Shown here piece after piece: positions 37,289 to 49,400 of a DNA stretch of 54,519 nt. The translations under genes and the position numbers were made by a program. The notes beneath the pieces were generated by a model that was not told the DNA's origin, ran no database searches, and saw only the letters and a program-made list of their open reading frames with translations. Each line of letters opens with the position of its first letter. Position 1 is the stretch's first letter. Source of the stretch: Spirabiliibacterium pneumoniae (GTDB lineage: Bacteria > Pseudomonadota > Gammaproteobacteria > Enterobacterales > Pasteurellaceae); assembly GCF_014884995.1 (NCBI RefSeq), contig NZ_JABMII010000019.1, forward strand, positions 1 through 54,519, given 5' to 3'.

Positions 37289-38737
37289 TCACTCCCTAAT
37301 ATTTGCAATCTGTTTTCTTTCACCCACTTTATTCGCAATCAGGAATGCAAGCAAGCCCAAAATGAGTGAAGGCACAATGGCGTGGAAGTGAAATAATTTC
37401 ACACCTGCGGCAGTTAAACCAATGTAGCAGACCATGCCCGTGAGCATAGAGGCAATCGCACCGTAGGCGTTGGCTTTTTCCCAATAAAGCCCCAGCACAA
37501 TCACCCATAAAAAGGCCGCTTCCAGCCCTCCAAAGGCAAAAATATTTAACCAAATCAACATATCTGGCGGATTTAACGCGGCAAAGATCAGCAACACACT
37601 GATCAGCAGCGTAATCACGCTCGAAATGCGCGATAATCGGCGCTGATTGTTCGCCGCTTCAGGTTTTAAAGCAAGGTAAATATCTTTCACAAACACAGAA
37701 GACGATTGAATCAGCTGAGAATCAATGGTGGACATAATAGATGCCATCGGCGTGGCTAAGAAAATCCCTGCCACAATCGGCGGTAATACTTGCACCATCA
37801 AGGTTGGAATCACCTGATCAGGGATAGTCAAATCTGGAATTAATGCCCGCCCCAGCGCACCAGAAAGGTGCATACCCAGCATAATAATGCCCAGCACCAC
37901 CGTGCCAATCAGCATGCCGCTATGCAGTGCTTTGCTGTCTTTATATGCCATCGTGCGGATCACGGTATGTGGCAAGCCTACTACCCCAAAACACACTAAC
38001 ACCCAAAACGATGCCATAAATTCAAATCCGAGCATGCCATTTGGCCCATAAGGTGTGGTCAAACTTGGATCAATGCTGTTTAAGGTCGCCATAGCATTTT
38101 CAATGCCACCCGTGGCGTAAATCACACCTGAGAGCAAAATCAGCGTGCCTAAAATCATCACCGCCCCTTGCAACGTGTCAGTCAGCACTACCGCACGGAA
38201 ACCACCGATAAAGGTGTACAACGCCACCGTGAGTGCAAAAATTAACAACGACAATCGATAATTGATGCCTAGCGTAGTTTCCAGCAACCGTGCACCACCT
38301 ACAAATTGCGCAATCATCGCCACAAAAAAGGCCAGCAGCAACGCCACGCAAGAGATCCAGACCAAAGTGCGGTTTTTGTAGCGATAAAGCAGCAAATCAT
38401 TGATAGTAAGCGCATTGACTTTGCGCGATAGAATCGCCATTTTCTTGCCCAATACGCCCAGTGCCAGCCACACCGCAGGCAGCTGGATCATCGCCAATAA
38501 AATCCAGCCCAAACCAAACTTATACGCCGCACCTGGCCCGCCGACAAAACTGCTGGCGCTGGCATAAGTTGCTGCCGTTGTCATCGCCAACACAAAGCCT
38601 GTCATTGAACGGTTGCCCACATAATACTCCGTGAGATAATCGCCACGGCTACGACGCGTGTAGGCATAAATTGCAGCGCCAAATACAAACAGCAAATAAA
38701 TTACCAGCGGAATAATCATGCCCAAATTATTCATCAT
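37289..38737 (-). CDS. panF: Sodium/pantothenate symporter
   Basis: A 482-residue transporter of the sodium:solute symporter family with about 13 helices. Conserved sites: [20 protein letters not shown] near residue 53, [14 protein letters not shown] near 158, and a [16 protein letters not shown] sodium-site segment near 305. It takes up pantothenate for coenzyme A synthesis. It overlaps yhdT by 11 bases and runs into prmA, the same order as in E. coli. Confidence 0.95.
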   Translation of the reverse strand: MMNNLGMIIPLVIYLLFVFGAAIYAYTRRSRGDYLTEYYVGNRSMTGFVLAMTTAATYASASSFVGGPGAAYKFGLGWILLAMIQLPAVWLALGVLGKKMAILSRKVNALTINDLLLYRYKNRTLVWISCVALLLAFFVAMIAQFVGGARLLETTLGINYRLSLLIFALTVALYTFIGGFRAVVLTDTLQGAVMILGTLILLSGVIYATGGIENAMATLNSIDPSLTTPYGPNGMLGFEFMASFWVLVCFGVVGLPHTVIRTMAYKDSKALHSGMLIGTVVLGIIMLGMHLSGALGRALIPDLTIPDQVIPTLMVQVLPPIVAGIFLATPMASIMSTIDSQLIQSSSVFVKDIYLALKPEAANNQRRLSRISSVITLLISVLLIFAALNPPDMLIWLNIFAFGGLEAAFLWVIVLGLYWEKANAYGAIASMLTGMVCYIGLTAAGVKLFHFHAIVPSLILGLLAFLIANKVGERKQIANIRE

Positions 38738-38978
38738 GCCCTTCCTTTTCTAACGAAATATCCTGATAAACAATTTTGATCAGCCAATATGCCACCACAA
38801 TAAAAACCACAGGCAAATACAGGCAGGACAGCTCAAACCACAGCGGAAAATGAAGTGGCCCTTTTGTGTCGGCAGGCAAATACGCACAACAAATCCAGCC
38901 GATAAGATAAGCAATTGTGACAATCAAGGCCCACCGTGCCTCCCGTGTGGCTTGATGAAATCGTTGTGATGTATACAT
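38727..38978 (-). CDS. yhdT: YhdT family small membrane protein
   Basis: An 83-residue protein with two transmembrane helices (about residues 18-36 and 49-68), matching YhdT. It almost always precedes panF and may assist it; its role is not known. AAGGAG precedes the ATG. In enterics accB-accC lie just upstream; here they are absent and repeat copy B takes that place. Confidence 0.9.
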   Translation of the reverse strand: MYTSQRFHQATREARWALIVTIAYLIGWICCAYLPADTKGPLHFPLWFELSCLYLPVVFIVVAYWLIKIVYQDISLEKEGHDE

Positions 38979-39015
38979 CTAACGCTCCTTTCGTTCAGTT
39001 AACAAAACGGCGTTG

Positions 39016-39044
39016 ATTATACAGCAGTTTTTGTAGATAAACAG
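39016..39044 (-). promoter_or_regulatory. Candidate promoter of yhdT-panF-prmA
   Basis: On the minus strand a perfect TATAAT (39016-39021), 17 bases, and a weak -35 CTGTTT (39039-39044). The yhdT start lies 38 bases downstream of the -10. It would give these genes a promoter of their own, apart from accBC. Confidence 0.5.
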
Positions 39045-39130
39045 CGCAATCTGCACAATTAAGCACCCGTTTGGGTGACGCAACCGCACTTTTTCTTTTC
39101 TCTTTCATTTTTTAATCATCACTATCGCAA

Positions 39131-39510
39131 GTTCCGCCTTGTAGCATTAAAAGGAGCTGTGCGCACAGCCCCTTTGAAAACCTACGCGCCCTAAGTTCGT
39201 CACTGGTTGTGCTGTGGGGTTATTTCACCGTTCGATTTTTTAACTTGCCCACTTACGTGGGCTTCGAACACGAAACAATCTCACTGATACCCCCTACGGC
39301 TGCGCACTAGCGGCTCTATAGGGGGCGCAAAACCCCATCACTTATGAGGTTTAAACTCTCAAAGTGCGGTTGGCGAAGAGTGTTTGACCGCACTTTGTTT
39401 TTTCAAAATGCAAAATAAAAATTCGACTGAAAATTTAGGCGAAGGCAAAGAAAAAATCATCAGGGGTGCGTTGGGGTCTTGGAGCTTGCGCAAATAAGCC
39501 CTCAAGCCGC
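39131..39510 (-). repeat. Dispersed MITE-like intergenic repeat, copy B (inverted)
   Basis: A non-coding element homologous on the minus strand to copy A at 18.3-18.8 kb. It begins with GTTCCGCCTTG (39131-39141), the terminal sequence shared with A. Matching blocks are 39140-39412 and 39416-39480, and both copies carry a pair of uptake signals at the same internal position (here 39361-39396). About 100 bases present in copy A are missing. The outer right end (39500-39520) is more diverged. No gene lies between 38979 and 39628. Confidence 0.8.
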
Positions 39511-39575
39511 CAGCGAGCGTAATGACAGCCTCATAAACGCACGCGCACGAACGCCGACACCGACTTTACAAGCAC

Positions 39576-39605
39576 AAAAAACCGCACTTTAAAAGTGCGG
39601 TTTTT
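39576..39605. terminator. Terminator of the autotransporter-lipoprotein operon
   Basis: AAAAACCGCACTTT and AAAGTGCGGTTTTT form a near-perfect palindrome made of two uptake signals, 24 bases past the stop of the OmpA-domain lipoprotein. T runs close both strands. Confidence 0.8.
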
Positions 39606-39628
39606 CTCATATGACTAACAACTAACCA

Positions 39629-40378
39629 TTACTGCTTAGCAGAGATCACCACGCGGCGGTTCGGGCGCAGGCAGTCTTTCAGGGCTTGACCACTTTCGCC
39701 ATCACAGGCCACCACTTGGTCGGCTTTACCGAAGCCATGGGTAGAGATGTTTTGTGCTGGGAAGCCAAGGTTCGCCATATAGGCTTTCACCGCGTCCGCA
39801 CGACGTTGTGACAGTTTCAAGTTATAGCTGTCTGAACCCAAACGGTCAGTATAACCGTCCACAGTCACGGCGGTGATACCTTGAGACTTCAAGCCTTCCA
39901 CCACGGTTTCTACCACTTTTTTACCTTTTGGTGTCAATTTGGCTGAATCAAAGTCAAACAAGAAGTCGCCATTCAATTCATACTGGTTGTTACAGCCTTT
40001 AGGATGCCAGAAGAAGGACTGTGCATTCATATCGGTGTCGAACAACACTTTGAATTGGCAGATTTTGTGTACGCCGTTTTGACGGTAGTTGAACACATAA
40101 TCCCATTCACGCACGCCGAATAAACCTTCTTGGTAGTGTGGGCGACCAATCAAATAATAGAGCTGGTCTTTGTTCATGCCCGATTCAATTTGGCGCACGT
40201 TATCCCAGTTTGGCCAAGTGCCGTATTGAGAGCCTGAGAAGTTGACACTCGCGTCTTCAATCTTCGGCCATTTTGGCTCATCGGTTGTGCCGTTCTTTTT
40301 CACATCACTTAAGTTGCCGCACGCTGCCACAACGCTGGCTGCCAACAATGGCAAGGCCCATTTTGCTAATTTTTTCAT
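39629..40378 (-). CDS. BamE/OmpA-domain lipoprotein, TpgA-like partner of the trimeric autotransporter
   Basis: A 249-residue lipoprotein: signal peptide with lipobox VAAC and lipidated C20; a BamE/SmpA-like domain at about residues 55-120 (IESGMNKDQLYYLIGRPHY); and an OmpA C-terminal peptidoglycan-binding domain from about 145 (FDFDSAKLTPKGK, DGYTDRLGSDSYNLKLSQRRADAV). This architecture is that of TpgA, encoded beside trimeric autotransporters in Acinetobacter and others, where it ties the adhesin to the cell wall and aids its display. Here it follows the giant autotransporter gene on the same strand by 53 bases. The likely job is the same, by inference. Confidence 0.88.
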   Translation of the reverse strand: MKKLAKWALPLLAASVVAACGNLSDVKKNGTTDEPKWPKIEDASVNFSGSQYGTWPNWDNVRQIESGMNKDQLYYLIGRPHYQEGLFGVREWDYVFNYRQNGVHKICQFKVLFDTDMNAQSFFWHPKGCNNQYELNGDFLFDFDSAKLTPKGKKVVETVVEGLKSQGITAVTVDGYTDRLGSDSYNLKLSQRRADAVKAYMANLGFPAQNISTHGFGKADQVVACDGESGQALKDCLRPNRRVVISAKQ

Positions 40379-40398
40379 TGCTTTTCCTTATCAAAAGT

Positions 40399-40424
40399 GA
40401 CCGCACTTTGTGCAAAGTGCGGTC
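40399..40424. terminator. Uptake-signal palindrome between adhesin and lipoprotein genes
   Basis: GACCGCACTTTG (40399-40410) and CAAAGTGCGGTC (40413-40424) make a perfect 12-base stem with a 2-base loop, between the adhesin stop and the lipoprotein start. There is no T run, so partial attenuation or mRNA end protection is more likely than full termination. Confidence 0.45.
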
Positions 40425-40431
40425 GGGGTGA

Positions 40432-43400
40432 TTACCATTGATAGCCTACGCCAACGCTGCCGCTGGTGTCGCCTTTCGAGTTAGTCGCACCGTTGAGTTT
40501 GATCACAACGTGGCCGCTGTCAGAGATGCGTGAAACACCGACCGCAATCGCATTTTGACCGCGGTGTGTGCCCGCGCCTACTGCCACCATTGAATGGCCT
40601 GGCAAGTACGCTTGTGGCAAGCCAGCCGCAGCCATGGCAGAGGCAGTACCAGCGCTCGCGTGTTTGTCAACATCGTTGATGCGTTTGTTCAATGGCGCAA
40701 CCGCTTGGTTAGCAATCGCTTTCACATCACCAATGTTAGCGGCGTTGTTGTCTTTCGGATTACGATAAGACTTGCCGCTAATGCCACTGGCGATGTTTTT
40801 CACTTGGTTGCCGCCCATGTCAACGTTAGCACCATTTTCAACTTTCAAGTTGCCGCCTTTCTTCACGGTGACATCTTTGGCTTCAACACTGTTGAGGCCT
40901 TTGAGGTCTTTCGCGAGTTTCACGGTCAACTTAGCGTTTTTGCCGTCTTGGCTGGCCACCACACCGATGTTGCCATCAGTCAGCTCGCCTTTCGCGCCAC
41001 CCACCACTTTAGTGGTTTGGTTGAGTTTAACAGCAGCTTTGCCTTGGTCGCCTTCGTATTTCACGCCGTCGTTCAAGGTGGCTACTTCTTCAACCTTACC
41101 ATCTGGTTTGGTGTAAACCACACGAGTTTTGCTTGCGCCATCTTTGCCGTCGTTGCCATCCAAGCCTGGGGCTCCATCTTTCACGCCGATAACTGCGTTA
41201 GGATTTTTGCCGTCTTTGCCTGCAGGACCTGTCAAGCCGACAGTACCGTTGGCACCATCAATGGCCACGCCAGTTTTGCCGTCTTTGCCGTTCACCGCCA
41301 GTTTGCCATCGGCACCGTCTTTGCCGTCTTTACCTGGGCCACCGATGTTGACATCGTTGCCAAGTGCAAGGTCAACTTTGGTCACGCCGTTTTCAACGGA
41401 TTTTCTCACGCCGATAGAGCCGTCCGCGCTGCCAAAGTCCACAGTAGATTTTGGTTTAACGGTGGTTTTATCTTCGCCGTTGACGGAGATATCCCAAGAG
41501 CCCGCATTTTCAGCGATTTCTTGCACTTTATGCAATTGGCTACCGTTCACAGCATCTTTCGATGTTGGTGAAATATCGCCATCAGCTACGTTGGTGATGA
41601 CTTTGCTGCCTGCATTGATGCCGTCTTTGCCGACAGAAACCACTTTCTTCGGATCTTTTTCCGTTGGTTTGCCGTCTTTATCAACTGGGCCGAAGGTCAC
41701 TTTATCAAGGCCTTTCAGGTCTTTCGCCAATTTCACGGTTAATTTCGCGTTGTCGCCATCTTGTGCGGCTACCACGCCGATATTGCCGTCAGCCAGTTTG
41801 TCAGCTTCTTTCACGCCACCAACAATGCTGGTGAGTTTGTTCAGCTTAACATTCGCTTCACCTGTGTCGCCTTTATAGGCAATGCCGTCATCCATAGTGG
41901 CCACTTGTTTAGGGTCACCGACAGGCTCACCTTTTTCATTTTTCGGTTGATAAGTGATGCGGGTGCCGTTTTTGCCGTCTTTGCCATCATCACCTTTGCC
42001 GCCTAAGAAAGCAGGACCTTTGTTGGTGGTGATGTCAGCATTGGCGCCATCTTTACCAGCTACACCAATTGATCCGTCTTTGCCGTTAAGAGCAATGCCC
42101 GGTGCGCCGTCTTTGCCGTCAACACCAATCTTGCCATCTTTACCGCCGACCACGATAGAACCGCCGTCTTTGCCGTTAATGGCTACGGTTGTTGTACCGT
42201 CTGCACCTTTCACGCCAACAGCACCATCTTTACCGTCTTTGCCGCCAACGGACAGTTCATTGTCAAGGCTGATTTCAAGCGCTTGATGGTCTTTTGATTT
42301 TGGATCTTCAGGGTCCGCTTTCACATCAATCACTTTTGTGATTACGCCACCATTTCCGACCACTTCCACAGTGGTGCCGAGATCTTGCTTAATCTCTTTA
42401 CCATCTTGACCTTTCAAACCAAAGCCACCGCCTTTAGTTGAGTCGGTTACATTGCTGACTGCACTATGGAGGTCTTTAACGTTCACTGCGCTATTGCCTT
42501 TGGTAGGGTCTTTCGCAGCATCGGCTAAGTCTTTAGCAAAGTTTTTGCTATCGCCTTTCGGGTCGATGGCGCTGGCTACGTTGGTAATGGTTTTACCACC
42601 CGCATTCACGCCGTCTTTGCCGATAGACACTGTGTTTTTCGGATCTTTCGCTGTGCCGTCGTCTTTGGCATTGCCAAACACCACATTATCAAGACCAGAG
42701 AGGTTTTTCGCGAGTTTGATAGTCAAATCTGCATTTTCACCTTTCTGTTCAGCCACCACGCCGATATTGTTGTCAGACAATTTATCTTTATCTGCCACGC
42801 CACCTGTGATATTGGTGATCTTGTTCAGCTTAACATTGGCTGCACCAACATCGCCTGTATAAGCAAGACCATCATCTAAAGTAGCCACTTGTTTCGGCTC
42901 ACCCACTGGTTTGCCGTCTTTATCTTTCGGTTGATAAGTAATGCGGGTGCCGTCTTTGCCGTCTTTACCATCATCACCTTTACCACCTAAGAAAGCGTCT
43001 CCTTTATCAGTAGTGATGTCAGCATTAGCACCATCTTTGCCATTTAGACCAATCGTGCCCACGCCATCTTTGCCATTAATGGCCACGGCGTCTTTGCCGT
43101 CTTTGCCTTTAATGCTGATGCCGTTTGCGCCATCTTTGCCGTCTTTACCGTTTTTGCCGATAACCACAGCACCTTCACCTGGCGTGCCGTCTTCGCCTTT
43201 CGGCCCAACAATCACGTTGTCTTTCACATCAACATTGTCAACTTTCAAGTCTTTCGCCATCTTAATGGTGATATTGCCTTCATTGTCAGCAATGGTTTTG
43301 ATGTTCTCGCCAGAGTATTTATTGTCATCCAGCGTGCCTTCGCCTTTGATAGTAACAGTTTGGCCTAAATCACGGTGGAAGTTGCCAGTATTACCCGCAA

Positions 43401-46400
43401 ACTCAAGGCCTTTCGCCACAATCGCACTGGTTACGCCATCGGTGGCATTTTTCAGGTCTTTCACGTTCACGGCTTTATTCGGGCTAGTTTCAGCCGCATC
43501 AGCCAACTGTTTGGCATAATCCTTACCGTTGGCAACGTCACCGATCGCGCTCTTCACGCCGTCAAGGGTTTGTGCGTTGTCTTTGCCGCCTTTGCCCTCG
43601 TTGCTCACCAAAGTAGTACCCGCAGGGGTGCTTTCTATTGCATCAGCTCTCGGCAAGCCAGTGGCTGGGTTGATTTCGCTTGGTTTATAGAACTTATCGC
43701 CCACTTTCACCAGCGGATTACCATCAGCATCAGTGTACGCCACCGGCAAGCCTGTCACGTCAACGTGATAGGTGTGTTTGTCGCCATCAGTAGTCACTTT
43801 GGACACTTTCGTGTTCACGCCGTCCACCACTTGCACAGTGTTGCCGAGTTTCACTGTTTCTGCTGTACCATCATTGGTTTGCAACTTCCAACCTGTATCA
43901 ATCAAGCCAGTAGTCGCATTTTTCAAATCACCAATATTAGCAGCGTTGGTTAAGGTGTCGCCACTAGCATCAGCCAGTTTAGTATTTTCAGGTAGCCCAC
44001 TCTTCACATTCGTGATTTGGTTGCCACCGTTGTTTAAGCCGTCTTTGGTCAGGCTCACCGCACTTTGACCATCTTTCGGTGCTTTAGGCGTAATGGTCAC
44101 ACCGTTGCCGTTTTGAACGGTGGTGTTACCGTCCGCATCGGTGGTGGTCACACTAGTTAAGCCAGTCAAGTCTTTAGCCAGTTTCAGGGTTAGTTTGGCG
44201 TGTTTCAAATTGTCACCGACTTGCTCTGCCACAACTGCAATATTTTTATCGGTAAAGTCATCTTTGGTTTTACCGTCTTCAATATTGCCTGTCAGTTCAG
44301 TCAGTTTATTGAGTTTCACCGCTGCTGTGGTATTGAGATCGCCTTTGTATTTCAAGCCATCGTCCATGGTGGCGACTTCATGCTTACCATCTTTGTCTTC
44401 ATATACGATGCGGGTCATGTGAGTGCCATCAGCACCATTTACACCAGGTTGACCATTTTCAAGGGTAATATCAGCCTTAGGCGTAACACCGTCAGCGCCA
44501 GCTTTACCCGTCAACCCGATAGAGCCGTCTTTACCATTAAGCGCTACGCCAGGTTTGCCGTCCACACCATCTTTGCCAGCCTTGCCATTTTCACCGCCCA
44601 CAACCACTTTATCCAAGTCTTGCAGCTCTTTGGCGAGTTTCACGATCAGCTCGCCACCGTCATTATCCACGCGGATATTGGCAGCAGAAGCGTCTTTATC
44701 GTCAGCCAAAGCGCCTTTGATAGCCAAGGTTTCGTTGAGTTTCTTAGAAATCACATCGCCTTTATTGCCTTGGAATTTCAAGCCATCGTTAAGGGTGGCG
44801 ACTTCTTCTTTCGTTCCGTTTGGTTTGGTGTAAACAATACGGGTTTGACCATCAGCACCGTTTTGACCATCCTTGCCGTCAAGAGCTGGTTTACCTTTCT
44901 CGACTTGAACACTGACTTTGCCATCCGCACCATCTTTACCATCCACGCCGTTGAACACAACAGCATCTTTGGTAATAGTAGTGCCGTCTTTGCCGTTTTC
45001 ACCTTTCACACCAATACTGCCTGGTTTGCCGTCTTTACCGCCGACTTTGACATCGCCATTCAACGCCACTTCAAGCACTTTAGCATTTGGATCGCTTTCA
45101 GTTCCTGCGGTAACGGTTACGCCGTCTTTACCTTTGATTTGGATTTGTTGACCCAACTCTTGTTTAACAGCTTTGCCATTGTCATCGGTCAAGCCAAAGC
45201 CACCGTTTTCAGTGCCTTTGATGTCGTTAACCGCACTTTGCAAATCGCCGATATTAGCGGCGTTGGTCAATTCAGGAGCACCTGTAGCAAGGTCTTTCAA
45301 CGATTTACCATCTAAGCCACTGGCAACATTGCCAATCTTATCGCCACCCACATCTAAGCCGTTGGCTGTGGTGGTGAGCTTGGTTTCGTTGTTGCCATCT
45401 TTCAAGTTGATAGATTTAAATTCAACGTCGTCTTTAGTGGCGATGCTGATTTTCTTATCATCTTGAGTAACTTTAATATTCTTACCTGCATCTACTGTCA
45501 CTGTATTATCAGGTTGAACATTAGCTTTGGTTGTTCCACTCACTTCGCCATCAGACGCAGAAGTGGTTACATTCCAACCTTTTTTCAGCTCAGTGATGTT
45601 ATTGGTATTAGTGGTCACTTTATCGTTCACACCTTTAACCGCACTTTCAGTCGCTGCACGGTTGGCGTTATCGCCTTCACCGTATTGGTCAGAAGAAGTA
45701 TCACGCGCTTCAAGACCTGTGATTTTGCCTTTCTCAATCTTCGTGCCTTGCTCACCACCGACTGTGATGTTGCCGTTGGTACCGTCAACTTTCACTTCTT
45801 TGTCGCCAGTGCCTGCGGTCACGCTGTTGAGGTCGGTCAAGTCTTTTGCCAGTTTCACAACAAGAGCACCGTCTTCAACATCAACGCGGGTATTCGCGCC
45901 AGTGACTTTGTCAGTAGCATTGTCAGTCATGCCACCTTTCACTTGCAAGGTTTGGTTGAGTTTTTTGGCGACTACTTGGGCGGTGTCGTTACCTGTGAAT
46001 TTGAGGCCATCATTCATAGTAGCCACATCTTCACCGTTGACTTTAAGACGGTCTTTTCCGTTTTGGCCATTCGTACCATCAAGACCATCAGCACCTTTCG
46101 CCACGGTCAGTGTGCCGTTAGCGCCGTCTTTGCCTTTCAAGCCGATTGAGCCATCTTTGCCGTCAAGTGCAATAGCAGGTTGACCATCAGCGCCATTGAT
46201 GCCCATTTTACCTGGCTCACCATCTTTGCCGATTTTTACATCATTGCCCAAACCAACGGTAAATACTTGGTCTTCGTTGGCATCGCCTGTGCGGGTCACG
46301 GTCACGCCGTCAGCGCCTTTAAAGTTCACATCTTTACCTGAAGCTACGCCTACTTTAGTAGTAGCATCGCCATCGGATACGGTGAAGCTGTATGCGCTAT

Positions 46401-49400
46401 CGGTGATAGCTTTATCTAATTGATCTTTGTTAACAGCATCAGTGCCTTTAACACCAGGAGCAACGTTTTTAATAACTTTGTTGCCAGCATCAACGCCGTT
46501 GGTTTTGGTGATGCTTGGGCCACCAGTGATGGTTACACCGTCTTTATTCACTAAGGTGTCGCCCATTGCTACACTGCCACCATCTGTCAAATCAATATTT
46601 TTAGCGAGTTTAACAGCCAAGCCACCAGCGCCATCAGACACAACGCCGATATTTTTCTCGCTCAAATCATCATGATCTGCACCACCTGTTACTGAAACAG
46701 CCTCACCTAATTCACGCTTAAATGCGTTCTTAGTTTGTTGACCATCAGTATCATAATCACCTTCAAAATTAAGCCCTTTTTTAACAGCTTCTTTTACAGG
46801 TTTCAATTGGCTCACATTCACAGCGTCGGTATCTTTATCACCTTCTGCAACATTAACAATCTTGTTATTGCCGTTATCTAAACCATTATTACTGAGCGTT
46901 ACATCACCATTAGTACCACCAATAAAGCCTGTTTGTGTTGGTGTACGAACTGCAATTTTATCGCCGTCAGCATTAGTTGAAGTAATGGCACTACCAGTGA
47001 TTTCAGTAGTTGAACCGTCTGTTGCGACAAATTCAGCGCTGGTCAATTTAGATAACTCTTTAGCCAATTTCACAGTTAACGTGTCAGTGCCATTAGACAC
47101 CACGCCAATATTGTTATCAGAAAGTTTTTCTTTATCGGTTTGACCACCTACAACTTTGGTTTCTTCACCCAATTTGCGATTGAATTTGTTAGTTTGCTCT
47201 TGTGCAACATCACCTGAGAAATCCAAGCCTTTATTTAAAGCCTCAGTATTATTGGCGATATTAGTAACATTCGTGTTGACTTTATCATCCACTGCTTTCA
47301 CCGCACCTTCGGTTGCTGCGCGAGTAGGATCATTTCCGTAATCGGCAGTTGTGCCAGGTTTGCGATCGTCAAGGCCAGTTACGCTACCTTTAGCCACTTT
47401 AGTGCCATTATCGCCACCCACAGTTACGGTGCCGTTAGTGCCGTCAACAGTCACTTTATTGTCACCAGCGCCAAGGGCAACTTTGTCAGCGAGTTTAACC
47501 ACATATTCCGCACCACCTTCGGCGTTGGCAGTTGTGGATTTTTCAACAGATACGTTGGTATCACCTGCTTTCACAGAAGTTGGTTTACCTTTCGCACCAG
47601 CAACAGCCTCATCAAGTTGTGATTTATTCACCGCGTCAGTGCCTTCTGTACCTTTCGCAACATTGGTGATTTTGTTACCACCGTTGTTCAAGCCATCGTC
47701 AGTTAACGAAACAGTTTTGTCACCTTCAGTGATAGTCATGCCGTCTTTGTTGATAACGGTTTTATCTGTGCCTGTGCCAAAGGTTGCGCTGGTAAATTCA
47801 ACCACATCTTTGGTTGCCACAGTGATTTTGCGTGTGGCTTGGGCAAGTTTGATATTTTTACCTGCGTCGATTTCTACCAACTCTTCGGCTTTCACTGGTG
47901 TTTCAGCATCGCCTGAAACTTCACCATTAGACGCAGTAGCTTTCAATTTCCAGCCATTTTTCAGCTTAGAAATATCGCCAGTGTTAGTAGTGACTTTATC
48001 ATCCACCGCTTTCACTGCACCCTCAGTGGCTGCACGGCCCTCATTGTCGCCTGTACCATAATTTGCGTCACCAGGTTTACGTTTTTCAAGGTTCATCACC
48101 TTGCCAGTTTCCATATAAGTGTCGCCTGTGGTCACTTTCGGTGTGGTTACGCCTGTGTTGTTGATGGTGGTTGCGCCTGTTTTCACAGAACCCGCATCGG
48201 TTAAGTCAAGTGCATTGTTCAAGGCAATTTCAATGCCGCCATCAACCCCTTTGGTGGTGATGTTGCTGCTGCCTTTAACATCGACTTTGTCGCCGAGTTT
48301 TTTCGCTTTTGACTCGCCTTCGTTTCCAACAAAGGTTAAGCCTTTATTGTCGACCGCACTTTTCGCGTCCTTGCCATCTTTAATGCCATTTTTGCTGTCT
48401 TGTGACAAATCGACTTTCACGGTGCGGCCATCAACGGCTGTAGTCACCGCATCAGAGCCAGCAACGATGTCAAAGCGTTTGTTGTCTTTGTCCACAGTAA
48501 TGCCAGCGGCTTGAGCTGATGCATCCGCACCCACGGTGAAGTCGGCAAGTTTGCCTTCAGCGATATTTTTCACGTCATTTAACTGACCGCCGTTAACAGC
48601 GTCTTTACTGTTTGGAGCAACTGTACCGTCAGCAACATTGGTCACTTTTTTATCGCCAGCGTTCACGCCACCATCTTTGGTTACAGAAGGACCACCAGTG
48701 ATTGTTACGCCACCTTTATTAATGACAGTGTCACCCATGGTTACGGAGCCACCAGCACCAAGATCAAGGGTTTTCGCCAGCTCAATTTTCAACTCTTCAC
48801 CCTCGGTTTTGGTGGTAATATTGCTATCAGCACCCACCACTTTGATGGTTTCGTTGAGTTTTTTCGTAACTGGGCTGCCTGACTGACCTTCCAAGCCGAA
48901 GGTGGCCGCATCAACTTTTGTTTTAGCGTCTTTGCCTTCTTGAATATCAGCTTTGGTTTTCGCAGATAAATCCACTTTAATATCCGCACCGTTGGTTTGG
49001 TCAGTTTTGGTCACGGTTGTGCCGTCGCCATCAACAAAGTTCACCACGTTAGTGGCGGCGATGGTTTTGTTATCCGCGCTATTGGCTTGAACGTCAAAGC
49101 TGTAATTGCCTGCTTTTTTCACTTCTTCTTTCAATTGACCTAAATTAACCGCTTGGTCATCAGAAGAGGCGGCAGCCAATTTTGAAATCGGCTTATTCGC
49201 CATATCAATGCCACCGCCATTGATCGTTGGGCCGTTTTCGATTGCCACGCTGCCTAATTTGGTGAGGTTTTTCGCCAATTTCACGGTGATTGAACCGCCT
49301 GCGTCGCCCACAGTGCCGATGTTGTTGTCGGTCATTTCGGTTGCGCCACCAAGCACAGAAAGGGTATCTTTCGGTGTGCGGGTGATTTCTACACTTGAGT

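Noticed and set aside
44200-45315. Long open frames on the plus strand across the adhesin gene, up to about 370 codons
   Set aside because: They are antisense shadows of the repetitive, biased codons of the adhesin; the proteins are low-complexity (Leu-Pro-Ser-rich or Phe/His/Ile-rich) with no domain and no ribosome-binding sites.
41109-46240. Short regular repeats (CCGTCTTTGCCGTC-like) considered as a CRISPR or satellite
   Set aside because: They encode the Gly-Lys-Asp triplets of the adhesin on the minus strand in one open frame; spacing is not CRISPR-like.
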